Shown here: positions 18,072 to 27,258 of the stretch, one piece after another
How positions within the stretch are numbered: the stretch's first letter is position 1
Layout of the letters: each line of letters starts with the position of its first letter
Assembly (NCBI RefSeq): GCF_014489575.1
Contig: NZ_CP060789.1
Span: 3,224,001 to 3,288,000 of the forward strand
Reading direction: 5' to 3'
Length of the DNA stretch: 64,000 nucleotides
Origin: Tessaracoccus defluvii
GTDB taxonomy: Bacteria > Actinomycetota > Actinomycetes > Propionibacteriales > Propionibacteriaceae
Position numbers and translations under genes: made by a program
Notes under the pieces: generated by a model
What the model was told of the DNA's origin: nothing
Databases searched by the model: none
The model's input: only the letters and a program-made list of their open reading frames with translations

Positions 18072-18672
18072 GGCGGGCGGCCTGGGGAAACGGACCGGGA
18101 GCAATCCCGACACCGCGCCCCAGGCCGACCCAACTGGCGGCACACCCGTCACGGCGACAAGTACGTCACCGTGATCATCGACCTCACCCCGATCAGGGAT
18201 GACACCGGCCCGGCACGCCTGCTGGACATGGTCGAGGGCCGCTCCAAGAGCACGTTCAAGACGTGGCTAGCTGCCCGACCCGAAGCGTGGCGGGCCGGCG
18301 TGGAGGTCGTGGCCATGGATGGGTTCGCCGGCTTCAAGACCGCCACCACCGAAGAGTTGCCCGACGCCACCACCGTCATGGACCCGTTCCACGTCGTGAG
18401 GCTCGCCGGTGACGCCCTCGACCAGTGCCGGCGCCGGATCCAGCAAGAACTCCACGGCCACCGCGGCCGCGCTCAGGACCCCCTGTACCGGGCACGGCGC
18501 ACCCTCCACACCGGAGCCGACCTCCTCACCCCCGACAACAAGCCCGCCTCGAACACCTCCGCGGTTCCGCCCTGGGGTTCCGGAACCTCACCCACTACAT
18601 CGCCAGATCACTGCTCGAGACCGGCGGATTCAGACCCCAACTACACCCTGCATTGTGATGAGCCCGATTACG

Positions 18673-18702
18673 GGCTCGTCCCACTCTCGATTGCGACGAG
18701 CC
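18673..18702 (+). terminator. Possible terminator hairpin beyond the defence operon
   Basis: GGCTCGTC and GACGAGCC form an 8-bp stem with a 14-nt loop. Before the ISL3 insertion this would have stood about 50 bp after the stop of the membrane-protein gene. There is no T-run, so termination is plausible but unproven. Confidence 0.35.
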
Positions 18703-18782
18703 GGCATGGCCCGTTGGTACGCCGATGCCGGCGGATTCGGACTCCTCAGCCTCTCTCCTTTATACAAAGAGCCGCTAGCTAG

Positions 18783-20459
18783 CCTCGCGCTTTCACGCCG
18801 GTGGGTGGACGGTAGCGGGTTGAGATAGCGAAAGTGCCCCTGACTTGGGATGATGTGACTTGCCTAGAGACCACGTCAACCAAGATGAGGAGCACCTTCG
18901 AGGTGAAGAGTACCGGCTCGTATCCCAGGGTTCATGTCGATACCGCGAAGGTGACCGCGGTCGGGCAGGCTGGCGGGATCCTGCTGACCGAAACCATCCG
19001 CGCGGCCGGCCTGGACCGGGCCCTGTCGGAGGCGCTGTCCCGGTGGCGGAAACCGTTGGCGGTCCACGACCCAGGCAAGATCATCTGTGATCTGGCGGTG
19101 TCGCTGGTGCTCGGCGGTGAAGCGTTGAGTGACCTCGCCACCCTGCGCGCTGAACCAGGGGTCTACGGCCCGGTGGCGTCGGATCCGACTGTGTCGCGGC
19201 TGATCGCGGCCCTGGCCGAGGATGCGGACAAGGCCATCAAGGCGATCGCGGGAGCTAGGCAGCAGGCCCGCGCCAGGGTCTGGGCGTTGGCCGGTGAGCA
19301 TGCCCCCGACCACGAGTCGACTGCCGAGGATCCGCTGATCATCGACTTGGACGCGTCGTTGATCACCGCGCACTCGGAGATGCAGCGCGCGGCTGCGACG
19401 TTGAAGACGAGGCTTCGGGTTCCACCCGTTGCTGGCGTTCGCCGACCACGGACCTGAGGGCACCGGCGAAGCCCTGGTGGTCCACCTACGCCCCGGGAAC
19501 GCCGGTTCGAACACCGCCGCCGATCACATCACCGTCACCAAACAAGCTCTCGCGCAGCTCCCCTGGAAGAATCCCCGGCCGGGCCGCAGGGTCCTGGTCC
19601 GCGCGGACGGGGCCGGCGGCACGAAGGAGTTCACCCGGTGGCTCGCGACTCATCGGATGGCGTATTCGGTGGGATTCACTCTCCCGCTCGACACCAGCAC
19701 CCTCTACCAGCAGATCCCCGACTGGGTCTGGGTCCCCGCCCTCAACGCCGACCGCCAGGCGCGGGAAGGGGCGGATCTGGCCGACTTCACCGGACTGCTC
19801 ACCCTCGACGGTTGGCCTCCCGGGATGCGGGTCATCGTCCGCCGGGAACGGCCCCACCCCGGCGCTCAACTCCGCTTCGATGACGTCGACGGCTACCGAC
19901 TCACCGCCTTCGCCACCAACACCACCACCGGCACCCTGCAAGACCTGGAGTTGCGGCACCGTCGCCGCGCCCGCTGCGAAGACCGGATCCGGATCGCGAA
20001 AGACACCGGACTAGTAAACCTGCCCCTCCACGGCTTCGACCAGAACCGGATCTGGTGCCAGATCGTGGCGCTGGCCTCCGAGTTGCAGGCCTGGAGCGGG
20101 ATGCTCGCGTTGGCCGGTCACGAAGCCCGCCGTTGGGAACCGAAACGGTTGCGCTACCGCCTCTACAGCATCCCCGCGACCTTGGCCCGCCGCGCTCGCC
20201 GGGTCGTGCCACATCTGGCTGAACAGTCCCGCTGGGCCGAGTTGATCCTCGACGGCATCGGCCGGCTCCGCGACCTCCCAGCACCAGCTACCTGACCCAG
20301 GCGCCCACCCCGTCCACCTCAACGAAAGAACCCTCGGCCGGGAAGCCCGCCCCGCAGACGTCATGCGGGGTCCTGTCGCACCCACCTGCAAGAATCAGAA
20401 CAACCTCGGCGCCACCGGCGCCGACCAGCCCCGATCAGACCCCTCATGAAAGATCGAGG
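18783..20459 (+). mobile_element. IS1380-family element, copy A
   Basis: The terminal repeats are CCTCGCGCTTTCA on the left and its near complement TGAAAGATCGAGG on the right. Both flanks are CTAG (18779-18782 and 20460-20463), a 4-bp target duplication. It is in the same orientation as copy B at 24140. Identity between copies is highest over the first few hundred bases of the transposase gene and lower after that, suggesting a mosaic or gene conversion. Confidence 0.85.
18834..20295 (+). pseudogene. IS1380-family transposase with a +1 frameshift (copy A)
   Basis: The first frame (GTG 18834) covers the N-terminal two-fifths up to HSEMQRAAATLKT. Near 19405 one extra base relative to copy B shifts the frame, and the rest continues in another frame (FADHGPEGTGEALVVHLRPGNAG to LPAPAT, stop 20295). 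Copy B is correct at this site but broken at another. The family is a DDE transposase; catalytic region sequence such as IIDLDASLITAHSE is visible. Neither copy encodes a full-length enzyme without frameshifting. Confidence 0.85.
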
Positions 20460-20484
20460 CTAGATCTGGGTGGAGTGAACGGGC

Positions 20485-21978
20485 ATGCAGAAGCCGGCTG
20501 TATGCTTACGATGCATGAGGCGACGTTTCGGCCGGGGAGTGCGAGGTATTGAAGCTCGGCTAGCAGCGTGGCAGCCGATTTCACCTGAGAAAGCGATCGC
20601 ACGACTAAGATCAGACCTACGACACCATTCTTTTAGCCGGACCGGATCGCACGAGATAATGAGTGGTAGCTATCTAGTTCGTTGCGCTACCAGTCTAGCC
20701 GTTTCGTTCCGGCTTGATTCCCTTCTGTTATACTCCCATCGGAGTGTCGCAACGCTCAATCCACTGAAATTCGAACGAATGTCTACGGGTTTCAAAGTCA
20801 CTCGACCTATGCTGAGCGAAGCGCTACAAGAGGGCTTTCCCTCCGGATCTCCCGGTGCGTGGAGGTCTGAATTCCGCTGGGGTCACCATGCAGGACCGCC
20901 GCATCTCGTGATCGCGATCACACGCCATGCTGATTTTTCGCCACTCGAAACTGCACTTCTTGACCTCTGGGCAGGCGAAGTGGCGCTTGAAATTCAGGCT
21001 AAACTGAACCGACGCTATACCACTCAGATTCGATCTGCTCTCTCGCGTCCTGCCCCGAGAAATGGCCAGCCAGGAACTGTCTTCGCGAATCTGACCAGTC
21101 TTCTAACACGTGCGTTCGGGGTTCGTTTCGGGGCGTATTTTTCCTCATGCGGATCTACGGCTCGGCTAGAGTATCTTACTGCTCGGAGGCGGCCCTACAA
21201 CCAGGCACACTGGGTCACCGATGCGGGCTTTATTGAGTTGCTCACCTCTTTCGTAAAAATGCTGCAAGCGGGTGCGCCATTCTTTTGGCGGCAGCCTTCA
21301 TCGGTTTTTGATAAAAGTACCCTTGATCACCTAGATGTTCATTCAGTGGATATCCGCGCCTTGTTGGTGATTCCTATAAATTCCGGGACGATCCACCTAG
21401 GATTCTGGTGCCTGTTCTTCATAAATGAGCCGGAGGTGCCAGAGGAAGTATTCGATGATCTGGTTTTTAGCGATCTAGCTATTCGCCAGGCGAGTTGGCT
21501 AATGCAAAGGAGGTTTAGGGCGATGCTTGTTGAGCCGATCTATGCAAGTCGGGAAACGCGCGTGACTGTAGGGAGGTGTGCAGTCCTTATGCCGTTCATG
21601 ATGCCGTGGTCAGATCGCATCTGGAGTAGGTGTATTCGTCCCTATGTGGAGTTGCTAGGATTCGATGCTATGCGTGCAGATGATCTATATGGCCGCGATG
21701 TCATGGAAGACATTTGGAGCATGATTCTGTCGGCAGAGGTCGTGGTCGCAGACATCACTGGTAGGAATGCAAACGTCTTTTATGAACTTGGACTTGCTCA
21801 TGCAATCGGGAAGCCAGTGATTCTCTTGACGCAGCAGACGGCAGATATTCCATTTGATCTAAATCGCTATCGACATGTCATCTATGAAGATAACGCGGAT
21901 GGTTACGAAACGCTCCAAAAAGGGTTGTCTGGCGCTTTAGGAGAAGTTTTGAGAGCAAGGAATCCCAAGGACTCATAG
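20485..21978 (+). CDS. GAF-like sensor fused to nucleoside-deoxyribosyltransferase/TIR-like domain
   Basis: This 497-aa protein is encoded by strikingly AT-rich DNA compared with the surroundings. The C-terminal 130 residues carry CAVLMPFMMPWSDRIW, then EVVVADITGRNANVFYELGLAHAIGKPVILLTQ, a pattern seen in nucleoside 2-deoxyribosyltransferase-like and TIR-related domains. The E of NVFYELG is the expected catalytic residue. Residues about 190-350 look like a GAF domain (RALLVIPINSGTIHLGFW followed by SDLAIRQASWLMQRRF), and a similar pattern at about 60-165 suggests a second. It may bind a nucleotide or ligand and hydrolyse a nucleotide such as NAD, as in defence effectors; this is inference. 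The start is uncertain: IS1380 copy A ends 25 bp upstream, and ATG 20515 or 20659 are alternatives. Confidence 0.65.
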   Translation: MQKPAVCLRCMRRRFGRGVRGIEARLAAWQPISPEKAIARLRSDLRHHSFSRTGSHEIMSGSYLVRCATSLAVSFRLDSLLLYSHRSVATLNPLKFERMSTGFKVTRPMLSEALQEGFPSGSPGAWRSEFRWGHHAGPPHLVIAITRHADFSPLETALLDLWAGEVALEIQAKLNRRYTTQIRSALSRPAPRNGQPGTVFANLTSLLTRAFGVRFGAYFSSCGSTARLEYLTARRRPYNQAHWVTDAGFIELLTSFVKMLQAGAPFFWRQPSSVFDKSTLDHLDVHSVDIRALLVIPINSGTIHLGFWCLFFINEPEVPEEVFDDLVFSDLAIRQASWLMQRRFRAMLVEPIYASRETRVTVGRCAVLMPFMMPWSDRIWSRCIRPYVELLGFDAMRADDLYGRDVMEDIWSMILSAEVVVADITGRNANVFYELGLAHAIGKPVILLTQQTADIPFDLNRYRHVIYEDNADGYETLQKGLSGALGEVLRARNPKDS

Positions 21979-22133
21979 TTGGGCTCTGTGTGGTTCAAGG
22001 TGATCTCGTCCGCCTGACCTGGATGTCTCGTGACAGTTGCGACAGCACCACGCTGAATGATCGCCTACCGGCAACCTGGTCCGTGGGGTTGCGGCTTTTC
22101 GCACACGAGCGGGTTCATGCGATGCGCTTATCC

Positions 22134-23611
22134 GGCTCTTCGTACCTGAGCGTGGGGTGAGCGTGGATCCGACGGCGGGCGTGTCGGCGGGGTGATGGGC
22201 GTCGAGGCCCTCAAGAATCGGGGTTACCACACCACCTGATCTTCAAGGACCTCGACGATGCCCGATTCTACTTCCTGCTGCCGTGCCGGCGGCGGCTACT
22301 GTCAGCGTTGCGACCTTCTGCTGGGCCTGCCCGGGCTCCACGTGGTCGGCGTCCAGCGCGACGACGCGGGGCTTCGGGTTGAGGTCGAATCCGTCCGGCC
22401 GGAGGTGATGGGCTGCCCCGCCTGCGGCGTGATCGCGCATGCGCATGGCCGGCAGAGGGTCGAGCTGATCGACGCGCCGTGCTTCACGGCGCCGGTGAAG
22501 CTGTGGTGGCGGAAACGACGCTGGCTGTGTCCCGAGCCGATGTGTCCGGTGAACTCGTTCATGGAGCAAGACCCCGATGTGGCGACCCAGGGCGCTGCTC
22601 ACCAGTCGCGCGACGTCGTGGGCGATCGGGCAGATGCGGCGGGAGAACGCCTCGGTCCAGGGGATGGCCCGGCAGCTCGGCTGCGCCTGGAGGACGCTGT
22701 GGCGAGCGGTCAAGCCGATCCTTGAAGCCGCCGCCGACGACGAGGCCCGCTTCGCTGGCGTCACCTCGCTGGGCGTCGACGAACATATCTGGCATCACGT
22801 CTCCACCAAGCCCGTCGACCAGGGCGGCCGCGGCCCGAAGGAGTTCACCGGCATGGTCGATCTCACCCGCGACAAGGACGGACACGTCCGGGCCCGGCTG
22901 CTGGATCTGGTCCCGGGCCGATCCGGTGAGGCCTACAAGACCTGGCTGCGTGACCGCGGCGACAGGTTCCGCAAAGGCATCGAGATCGCCACCCTGGACC
23001 CATTCCACGGCTACAAGAACGCCATCGACGACCAACTCGAAGACGCCGTCGCCGTCCTCGACGCGTTCCACATAGTCAAGCTCGGGACCGCTGCTGTCGA
23101 TGAGGTCCGCCGCCGGGTCCAGCAGGACATCCACGGCCACCGCGGCCGCAGAGACGATCCGCTGTATCGGATTCGGAACCTGCTGCGCGCCGGGCAGGAA
23201 CACCTCACCGACCGGCAGAAGACACGCCTGGAGACCGCGTTCACCGCCGACGACCGCCACGTCGAAGTCGAGGTCGCCTGGCGCTGCGCCCAACAGCTGC
23301 GCTCGGTCTATCACCAGTCCTGTCATGCCGACGGGCGCAGGGTCGCGGAGAAGATCCTGGCCACGTTCCCGTCGTGTCTGATCCCGGAGATCGCCCGCCT
23401 CGGCCGGACGCTGAACCAGTGGCGCGACGCGTTCCTGGGCTACTTCACCACCGGCGGCGCGAACAACGGCGGAACCGAATCCATCAACGGGTTGATCGAA
23501 CTCGCCCGCCGCGTCGCCAGAGGGTTCCGCGACCCAGACAACTACCGCCTCAGAATGCTCCTCATCGGCGGCGGTCTACGACTATGACCCCACGCTCAGG
23601 TACGAAGAGCC
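22134..23611 (+). mobile_element. ISL3-family element, copy B (1478 bp)
   Basis: Perfect terminal repeats (GGCTCTTCGTACCTGAGCG on the left, its complement ending at 23611) and an 8-bp target duplication GCTTATCC (22126-22133 and 23612-23619) show a complete, simple insertion. It differs clearly from the intron-containing ISL3 element in sequence and repeats. Confidence 0.92.
22258..23587 (+). pseudogene. ISL3 transposase with one-base frameshift (copy B)
   Basis: The N-terminal part (from ATG 22258) has the zinc finger CPACG..C..C and runs to MEQDPDVA. One extra base near 22580-22584 shifts the frame, and the rest continues from RALLTSRATSWAIGQMRREN to GGGLRL (stop 23587). The catalytic residues are all present: D in LGVDEHIW, D in VLDAFHIV, E in GGTESINGLIE. 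The element could become active again by one base change, or could use frameshifting. Confidence 0.85.
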
Positions 23612-23752
23612 GCTTATCCAGGCTCCCAAACTCTCTACTTGCGTCGCTGCTAGACAGTTCATTCCCTAGCCCAGGAAGCTCATTGATAGTAATCGAGAAC
23701 GCACGTCCAGTGGTGCTGTTTGTGGACTGGCTAGTAGAAAGGCTGCTGCAGA

Positions 23753-24115
23753 GTGAGTAGTAATACGACAGAAGGCGGAACCGGGATGAATGATCGTTCC
23801 TTGGTGCCGGTCGATGCATCGCTGGATGTGAGCGAGGCTGTCTTCGCGCAAGCGGCGCGTGCGCCGTCGACGCTACGTGGCTACCGCTCGGATTGGCGGG
23901 AGTTCACCACTTGGTGCGATCTCCATGGGTTTTCCGCTCTGCCGGCTGATGACGTGGCGATCAGCCGCTACATCTCTGAGCTTGCGGTGGCTGGCGCGAA
24001 AGTCGGAACGATCAGCCGCCGGCTGTCATCGATCAAGTTCGCACACAAGGTCCGCAACCAGGCGGATCCGACACAGACGGCCCGGGTACTGACCGTGTGG
24101 GAAGGGGTCCGCTGA
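23753..24115 (+). pseudogene. Tyrosine recombinase/integrase, N-terminal fragment
   Basis: The 120 codons encode a SAM-like core-binding domain (APSTLRGYRSDWREFTTWCDLHG, then ISRRLSSIKFAHK) typical of phage-type tyrosine integrases. The sequence stops at WEGVR, where relatives continue into the catalytic domain, and IS1380 copy B begins 24 bp later. The catalytic R-H-R-Y residues are absent. The start may be GTG 23753 or ATG 23786. It probably belonged to an integrative element that brought in part of this island. Confidence 0.75.
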
Positions 24116-24139
24116 AGGTTTGGTTGACCTCCGGGTTTG

Positions 24140-25810
24140 CCTCGTGCTTTCATGACGGTGACTGTAGCGGACTGAGATAGCGAAAGTGCCCCTGACTTGG
24201 GATGATGTGACTTGTCTAGAGAAACATCGACCAACAAGAAGGAGCACCTTCGAGGTGAAGAGTACCGGCTCGTATCCCAGGGTTCATGTCGATACCGCGA
24301 AGGTGACCGCGGTCGGCCAGGCTGGCGGGATCCTGCTGACCGAAACCATCCGCGCGGCCGGCCTGGACCGGGCCCTGTCGGAGGCGCTGTCGCGGTGGCG
24401 GAAACCGTTGGCGGTCCACGACCCAGGCAAGATCATCTGCGATCTGGCGATGTCGCTGGTGCTCGGCGGTGAAGCGTTGAGCGACCTCGCTACCCTCCGT
24501 GCTGAACCAGGGGTCTACGGCCCGGTGGCCTCCGACCCGACCGTGTCCCGCCTGATCGCCGCCCTGGCCGAGGACGCAAACAAGGCCATCAAGGCGATCG
24601 CCGGAGCCAGGCAGCAGGCCCGCGCCAGGGTCTGGGCCCTGGCCGGTGAGCATGCCCCCGACCACGAGTCGACTGCCGAGGATCCGGTGGTGATCGATCT
24701 CGACGCGTCGCTGATCACCGCCCACTCGGAGAAGCAACGCGCGGCTGCGACGTTCAAACGAGGCTTCGGGTTCCACCCGCTGATGGCGTTCGCCGACCAC
24801 GGACCTGAGGGCACCGGCGAAGCCCTGGAGGTCCACCTACGCCCGGGAACGCCGGCTCGAACACCGCCACCGATCACATCACCGTCACCAAGGCCGCTCT
24901 CGCGCAGCTCCCCGACCGGAACCCGCGGCCCGGACGCCGCGTGCTGATCCGCGCGGACGGGGCCGGCGGCACGAAGGAGTTCACCAAATGGCTGACCGGG
25001 CGCAGGGTGGCGTACTCGGTCGGGTTCACCCTCCCCATGGACACCCCCGACCTCTACCACCTGGTCCCTGAGTGGGTTTGGGTGCCGGCCCTCAACAGCG
25101 ATGGCGAGGCTCGCGAGGGGGCCGATCTTGCTGACTTCACCGGACTGCTGGATCTCGACGGCTGGCCTGCCGGGATGCGGGTGATCGTCCGCAGAGAACG
25201 GCCCCACCCCGGCGCTCAGCTGCGGTTCGACGACGTCGACGGCTACCGACTCACCGCCTTCGCCACCAACACCACCCTCGGCACCCTCCAGCAGCTGGAG
25301 CTCAGGCATCGTCGCCGCGCCCGCTGCGAAGACCGGATCCGGATCGCGAAAGACACAGGCCTGGCCAACCTCCCGTTGCACGGGTTCAACCAGAATCGGA
25401 TCTGGTGCCAGATCGTCGCGCTGGCCTCCGAGTTGCAGGCCTGGAGCGTGATGCTGGCCCTGGCCGGTCACCAAGCCCGCCGCTGGGAACCGAAACGGCT
25501 CCGCTACCGGCTCTACACCATCCCCGCGACCCTCGCCAGAAGAGCCCGCCGCACCGTCGTCCACTTCAGCGACCGATCCCGCTGGGCCGAGCTGATCATC
25601 GACAGCATCACCCGACTCCGAAACCTCCCGGCACCCGCCACCTGACCCCCAGACCTCCACACGACCCACCGAATCTGGCAGCTCCCGGCCTGGAAACCCG
25701 CACCGCAGACGTCACGCGGGGTCTTGTCGCACCCACCTGCAAGAATCAGAACAACCTCGACGCCACCGGCGCCGACCAGCCCCACACAGGGCCGTCATGA
25801 AATATCGAGG
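24140..25810 (+). mobile_element. IS1380-family element, copy B
   Basis: The terminal repeat CCTCGTGCTTTCA begins at 24140 and its partner TGAAATATCGAGG ends at 25810. The right flank is CTAG (25811-25814) but the left flank is TTTG, so this copy has no target duplication of its own. The outer flanks of copies A and B are both CTAG, which fits a composite transposon spanning 18783-25810, though CTAG may simply be the preferred target. Confidence 0.85.
24186..25645 (+). pseudogene. IS1380-family transposase with a -1 frameshift (copy B)
   Basis: The first frame (GTG 24186) runs through FKRGFGFHPLMAFADHGPEG to LEVHLRPG. One C is missing from the C-run near 24842 relative to copy A, and the C-terminal part continues in another frame (RADGAGGTKEFTKWL to LPAPAT, stop 25645). 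At the site where copy A is broken this copy is correct, so each is disabled by an independent change. Confidence 0.85.
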
Positions 25811-27067
25811 CTAGTGGCTCTCAACGGCTTCTGGGGGCCGTCCTGGGATGATGTTAAGGGATGCTAGTCCGCCTTGGTTCAAGCAGTCGAGTGCAAGGTA
25901 GTAAACGTCTCGTCTGTATGCATCGGAAGAGGTCGCCGGGGATGTGGTCGTCTCCACGGGCATAAAATGGCCTATGGGTGTCCCTCGATGGATTCGCTTG
26001 AACGGGCCGACCGTCACGATGTGCAGCCGGTCTGCTCCGGTCCATTCGATGCCGACGCGAACGTCACACTCCATAGTCCCGAGGGCCTCCGCCGTAGCAC
26101 GGAGAAGCCCTGCGAAGTCGGCGATGCATAACTCTATGACGTCCGCGGGGATCTCTGACCCGGCCAGTATGCAGTCGCGACCCGTGGGGTGGCCGCCTAC
26201 TGCAGCTGCGATCGTCGTCGAGCCGTTGCGGTGTATGGCGCCCCAAGCCTCGTCAAATGATGACTCCCCTCGCCCTATCAGAATGTCTGAAGCGATCCAG
26301 CGCCGCAGACCAGGCCGAGGGTTGTGTAGATCCATGGCGCGAAAGGGGCGAGGTTCGTCAGAGGGAGAGAGCTCGTTAGCGTACTGCTCAGCTTCGTGGA
26401 AGATGCTGATTGCCTCGTTCCTCGAAAGTTGCCGGCCGACAACAGGGAGGCGCGGGCGTGCCACGGCGATGAGCCATGCCCGCGAATTCGTGTCTCGTCC
26501 CCGTGCCGCTTCCTCGTAGAGCTGGGACAGAGCTTCCTCGGAGCCGCGCCGCTCGTTGAACCTGGCACGGTACATTTCCTCGATCTGGCGTTCCTGCATC
26601 CACACGGTGTCGGCATCGTTTCGAACAGGGGCACCGAAGAAATGGTTCTTGAAGATCAGATGCGGGCCGTCAACGCTAGCCGGGACTTCCACGACCAGGG
26701 CCGGGTACCCAGCCCCTTGGAGGCGATGGATCTTCAGTCCAAAGATCGGCGGCGTGATGGCCGTGATAGCAGCGCTTCTGAGGGCTCTTTCGTATGCTTC
26801 ACCGTGATCCCCAGGATCGCTCCTGCCAGTGGCCGCTCGATCGCTCTCTTCAACGCCAAAGATGATGGCTCCGCCGCCGCTGTTGGCCATCGCGGCCACA
26901 TCCTTGGGAAAATCTGACTGAGTCAACTCCTTCGCGGGTGGCAGCTTGCCTTTCCAGTCCAGGTCATCGGTTTCCCGTGCGCCCGCCTGAATCGCCGCGT
27001 CCAGCAGCTCATCAGTCCAGGGTCCCGGGCTCCGGCCGAGGGCGCGATGCAGTGGAGTGAAGGGCAT
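25811..27067 (-). CDS. AlbA_2 (Schlafen-like) domain protein
   Basis: This 418-aa protein has an N-terminal AlbA_2 domain (ETDDLDWKGKLP, then DFPKDVAAMANSGGGAIIFGVEE), the fold shared with Schlafen RNases and often annotated as ATP-binding. A region QERQIEEMYRARFNERRGSEEAL follows, and then a unique C-terminal half. Such proteins occur in phage defence islands and as transcription regulators; which applies is unknown. Composition is less GC-rich than the core genes. The TAG stop comes from the CTAG at the IS1380 junction, but because CTAG is the presumed target site the stop would exist without the insertion. The start codon lies in a perfect palindrome. Confidence 0.75.
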   Translation of the reverse strand: MPFTPLHRALGRSPGPWTDELLDAAIQAGARETDDLDWKGKLPPAKELTQSDFPKDVAAMANSGGGAIIFGVEESDRAATGRSDPGDHGEAYERALRSAAITAITPPIFGLKIHRLQGAGYPALVVEVPASVDGPHLIFKNHFFGAPVRNDADTVWMQERQIEEMYRARFNERRGSEEALSQLYEEAARGRDTNSRAWLIAVARPRLPVVGRQLSRNEAISIFHEAEQYANELSPSDEPRPFRAMDLHNPRPGLRRWIASDILIGRGESSFDEAWGAIHRNGSTTIAAAVGGHPTGRDCILAGSEIPADVIELCIADFAGLLRATAEALGTMECDVRVGIEWTGADRLHIVTVGPFKRIHRGTPIGHFMPVETTTSPATSSDAYRRDVYYLALDCLNQGGLASLNIIPGRPPEAVESH

Positions 27068-27077
27068 GGCTTCACTC
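27055..27077 (-). promoter_or_regulatory. Perfect palindrome centred on the AlbA_2 start codon
   Basis: GAGTGAAG and CTTCACTC form an 8-bp inverted repeat with a 7-nt spacer, and the start codon (27065-27067) is inside the spacer. As DNA this could be an autoregulatory operator; as RNA it would put the start codon in a hairpin loop and hide the ribosome binding site. Confidence 0.5.
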
Positions 27078-27258
27078 TAGGTCCTTTCAGCGCTGGGCAG
27101 TTCCGCGGACCCTGCACGAGGGGTCAAACGGTTGGGTGTCTGAAGAGGTAGAGCAGGCCATGGCTCGGGAGCTCTGGACCGGACGGTCGCCGGCCCGCCT
27201 GCGTCGTCCTTGGGATACTGGGGCCCTCCAGATCGTCCAGCGAGCCAGCGAGGCAGCT

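Larger units (their letters stand above)
15956..18134 (+). mobile_element. Group II intron, 2179 bp
   Basis: The 5' boundary GTGCG at 15956 matches the group II consensus GUGYG, and the 3' end is AC at 18133-18134. Removing 15956-18134 joins codon 170 of the transposase (GTG) to TGG at 18135 and restores the ISL3 reading frame exactly (GVDEHV-WRHTRHG). The intron contains a long structured 5' region (15956-16551), a maturase gene, domain V at 18038-18071 and a domain VI-like stem (GGCCTGGGG pairing with CCCCAGGCC). Its insertion in a transposase gene is typical of intron spread on mobile DNA. Confidence 0.9.
15446..18658 (+). pseudogene. ISL3 transposase, interrupted by intron and internally deleted
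   Basis: Exon 1 (15446-15955, GTG start, 170 codons) encodes the zinc-binding N-terminus (CRRCGCEG, CGECGHVW) and first catalytic aspartate region (VHVLGVDEHV). Exon 2 resumes in frame at 18135 (WRHTRHGDKYVTVIIDL) and includes the second aspartate (VMDPFHVV). Near 18541-18544 PDNK is fused, with a frame change, to ARLEHLRGSALGFRNLTHY, the normal family C-terminus. The lost block contains the region that in ISL3 holds the third catalytic residue (the E of a TEAINGRLE-type motif). The transposase is therefore dead even if the intron splices. Confidence 0.85.
15326..18664 (+). mobile_element. ISL3-family insertion sequence split by a group II intron
   Basis: The ends are inverted repeats (GGCTCATCACA..AGGGTGTAG on the left; the complement at 18641-18664) and are flanked by the perfect 8-bp target duplication CGATTACG at 15318-15325 and 18665-18672, as expected for ISL3. 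Without the intron the element is only about 1160 bp, short for the family, because exon 2 has an internal deletion. It inserted just beyond the defence operon, next to a hairpin. Confidence 0.9.
21990..23760 (+). pseudogene. Possible small gene interrupted by ISL3 copy B
   Basis: If the ISL3 element and one copy of its target duplication (22134-23619) are removed, an open frame of about 94 codons forms. It runs from GTG 21990 through LNDRLPATWSVGLRLFAHERV across the junction into VVLFVDWLVERLLQSE and stops at 23760, overlapping the integrase start by 8 nt. I do not recognise the product, and the open frame could be chance. Confidence 0.25.

Noticed and set aside
21979-22133. Left end of a third insertion sequence (begins GGGCTCTGTG after the GAF-NDT gene)
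   Set aside because: It resembles an ISL3-type tip, but no matching right end or transposase remnant could be found.
27068-27258. Guanidine riboswitch before the DUF1989 gene
   Set aside because: The gene family suggested it, but I could not find the conserved ykkC-type motifs in the 190-bp leader.
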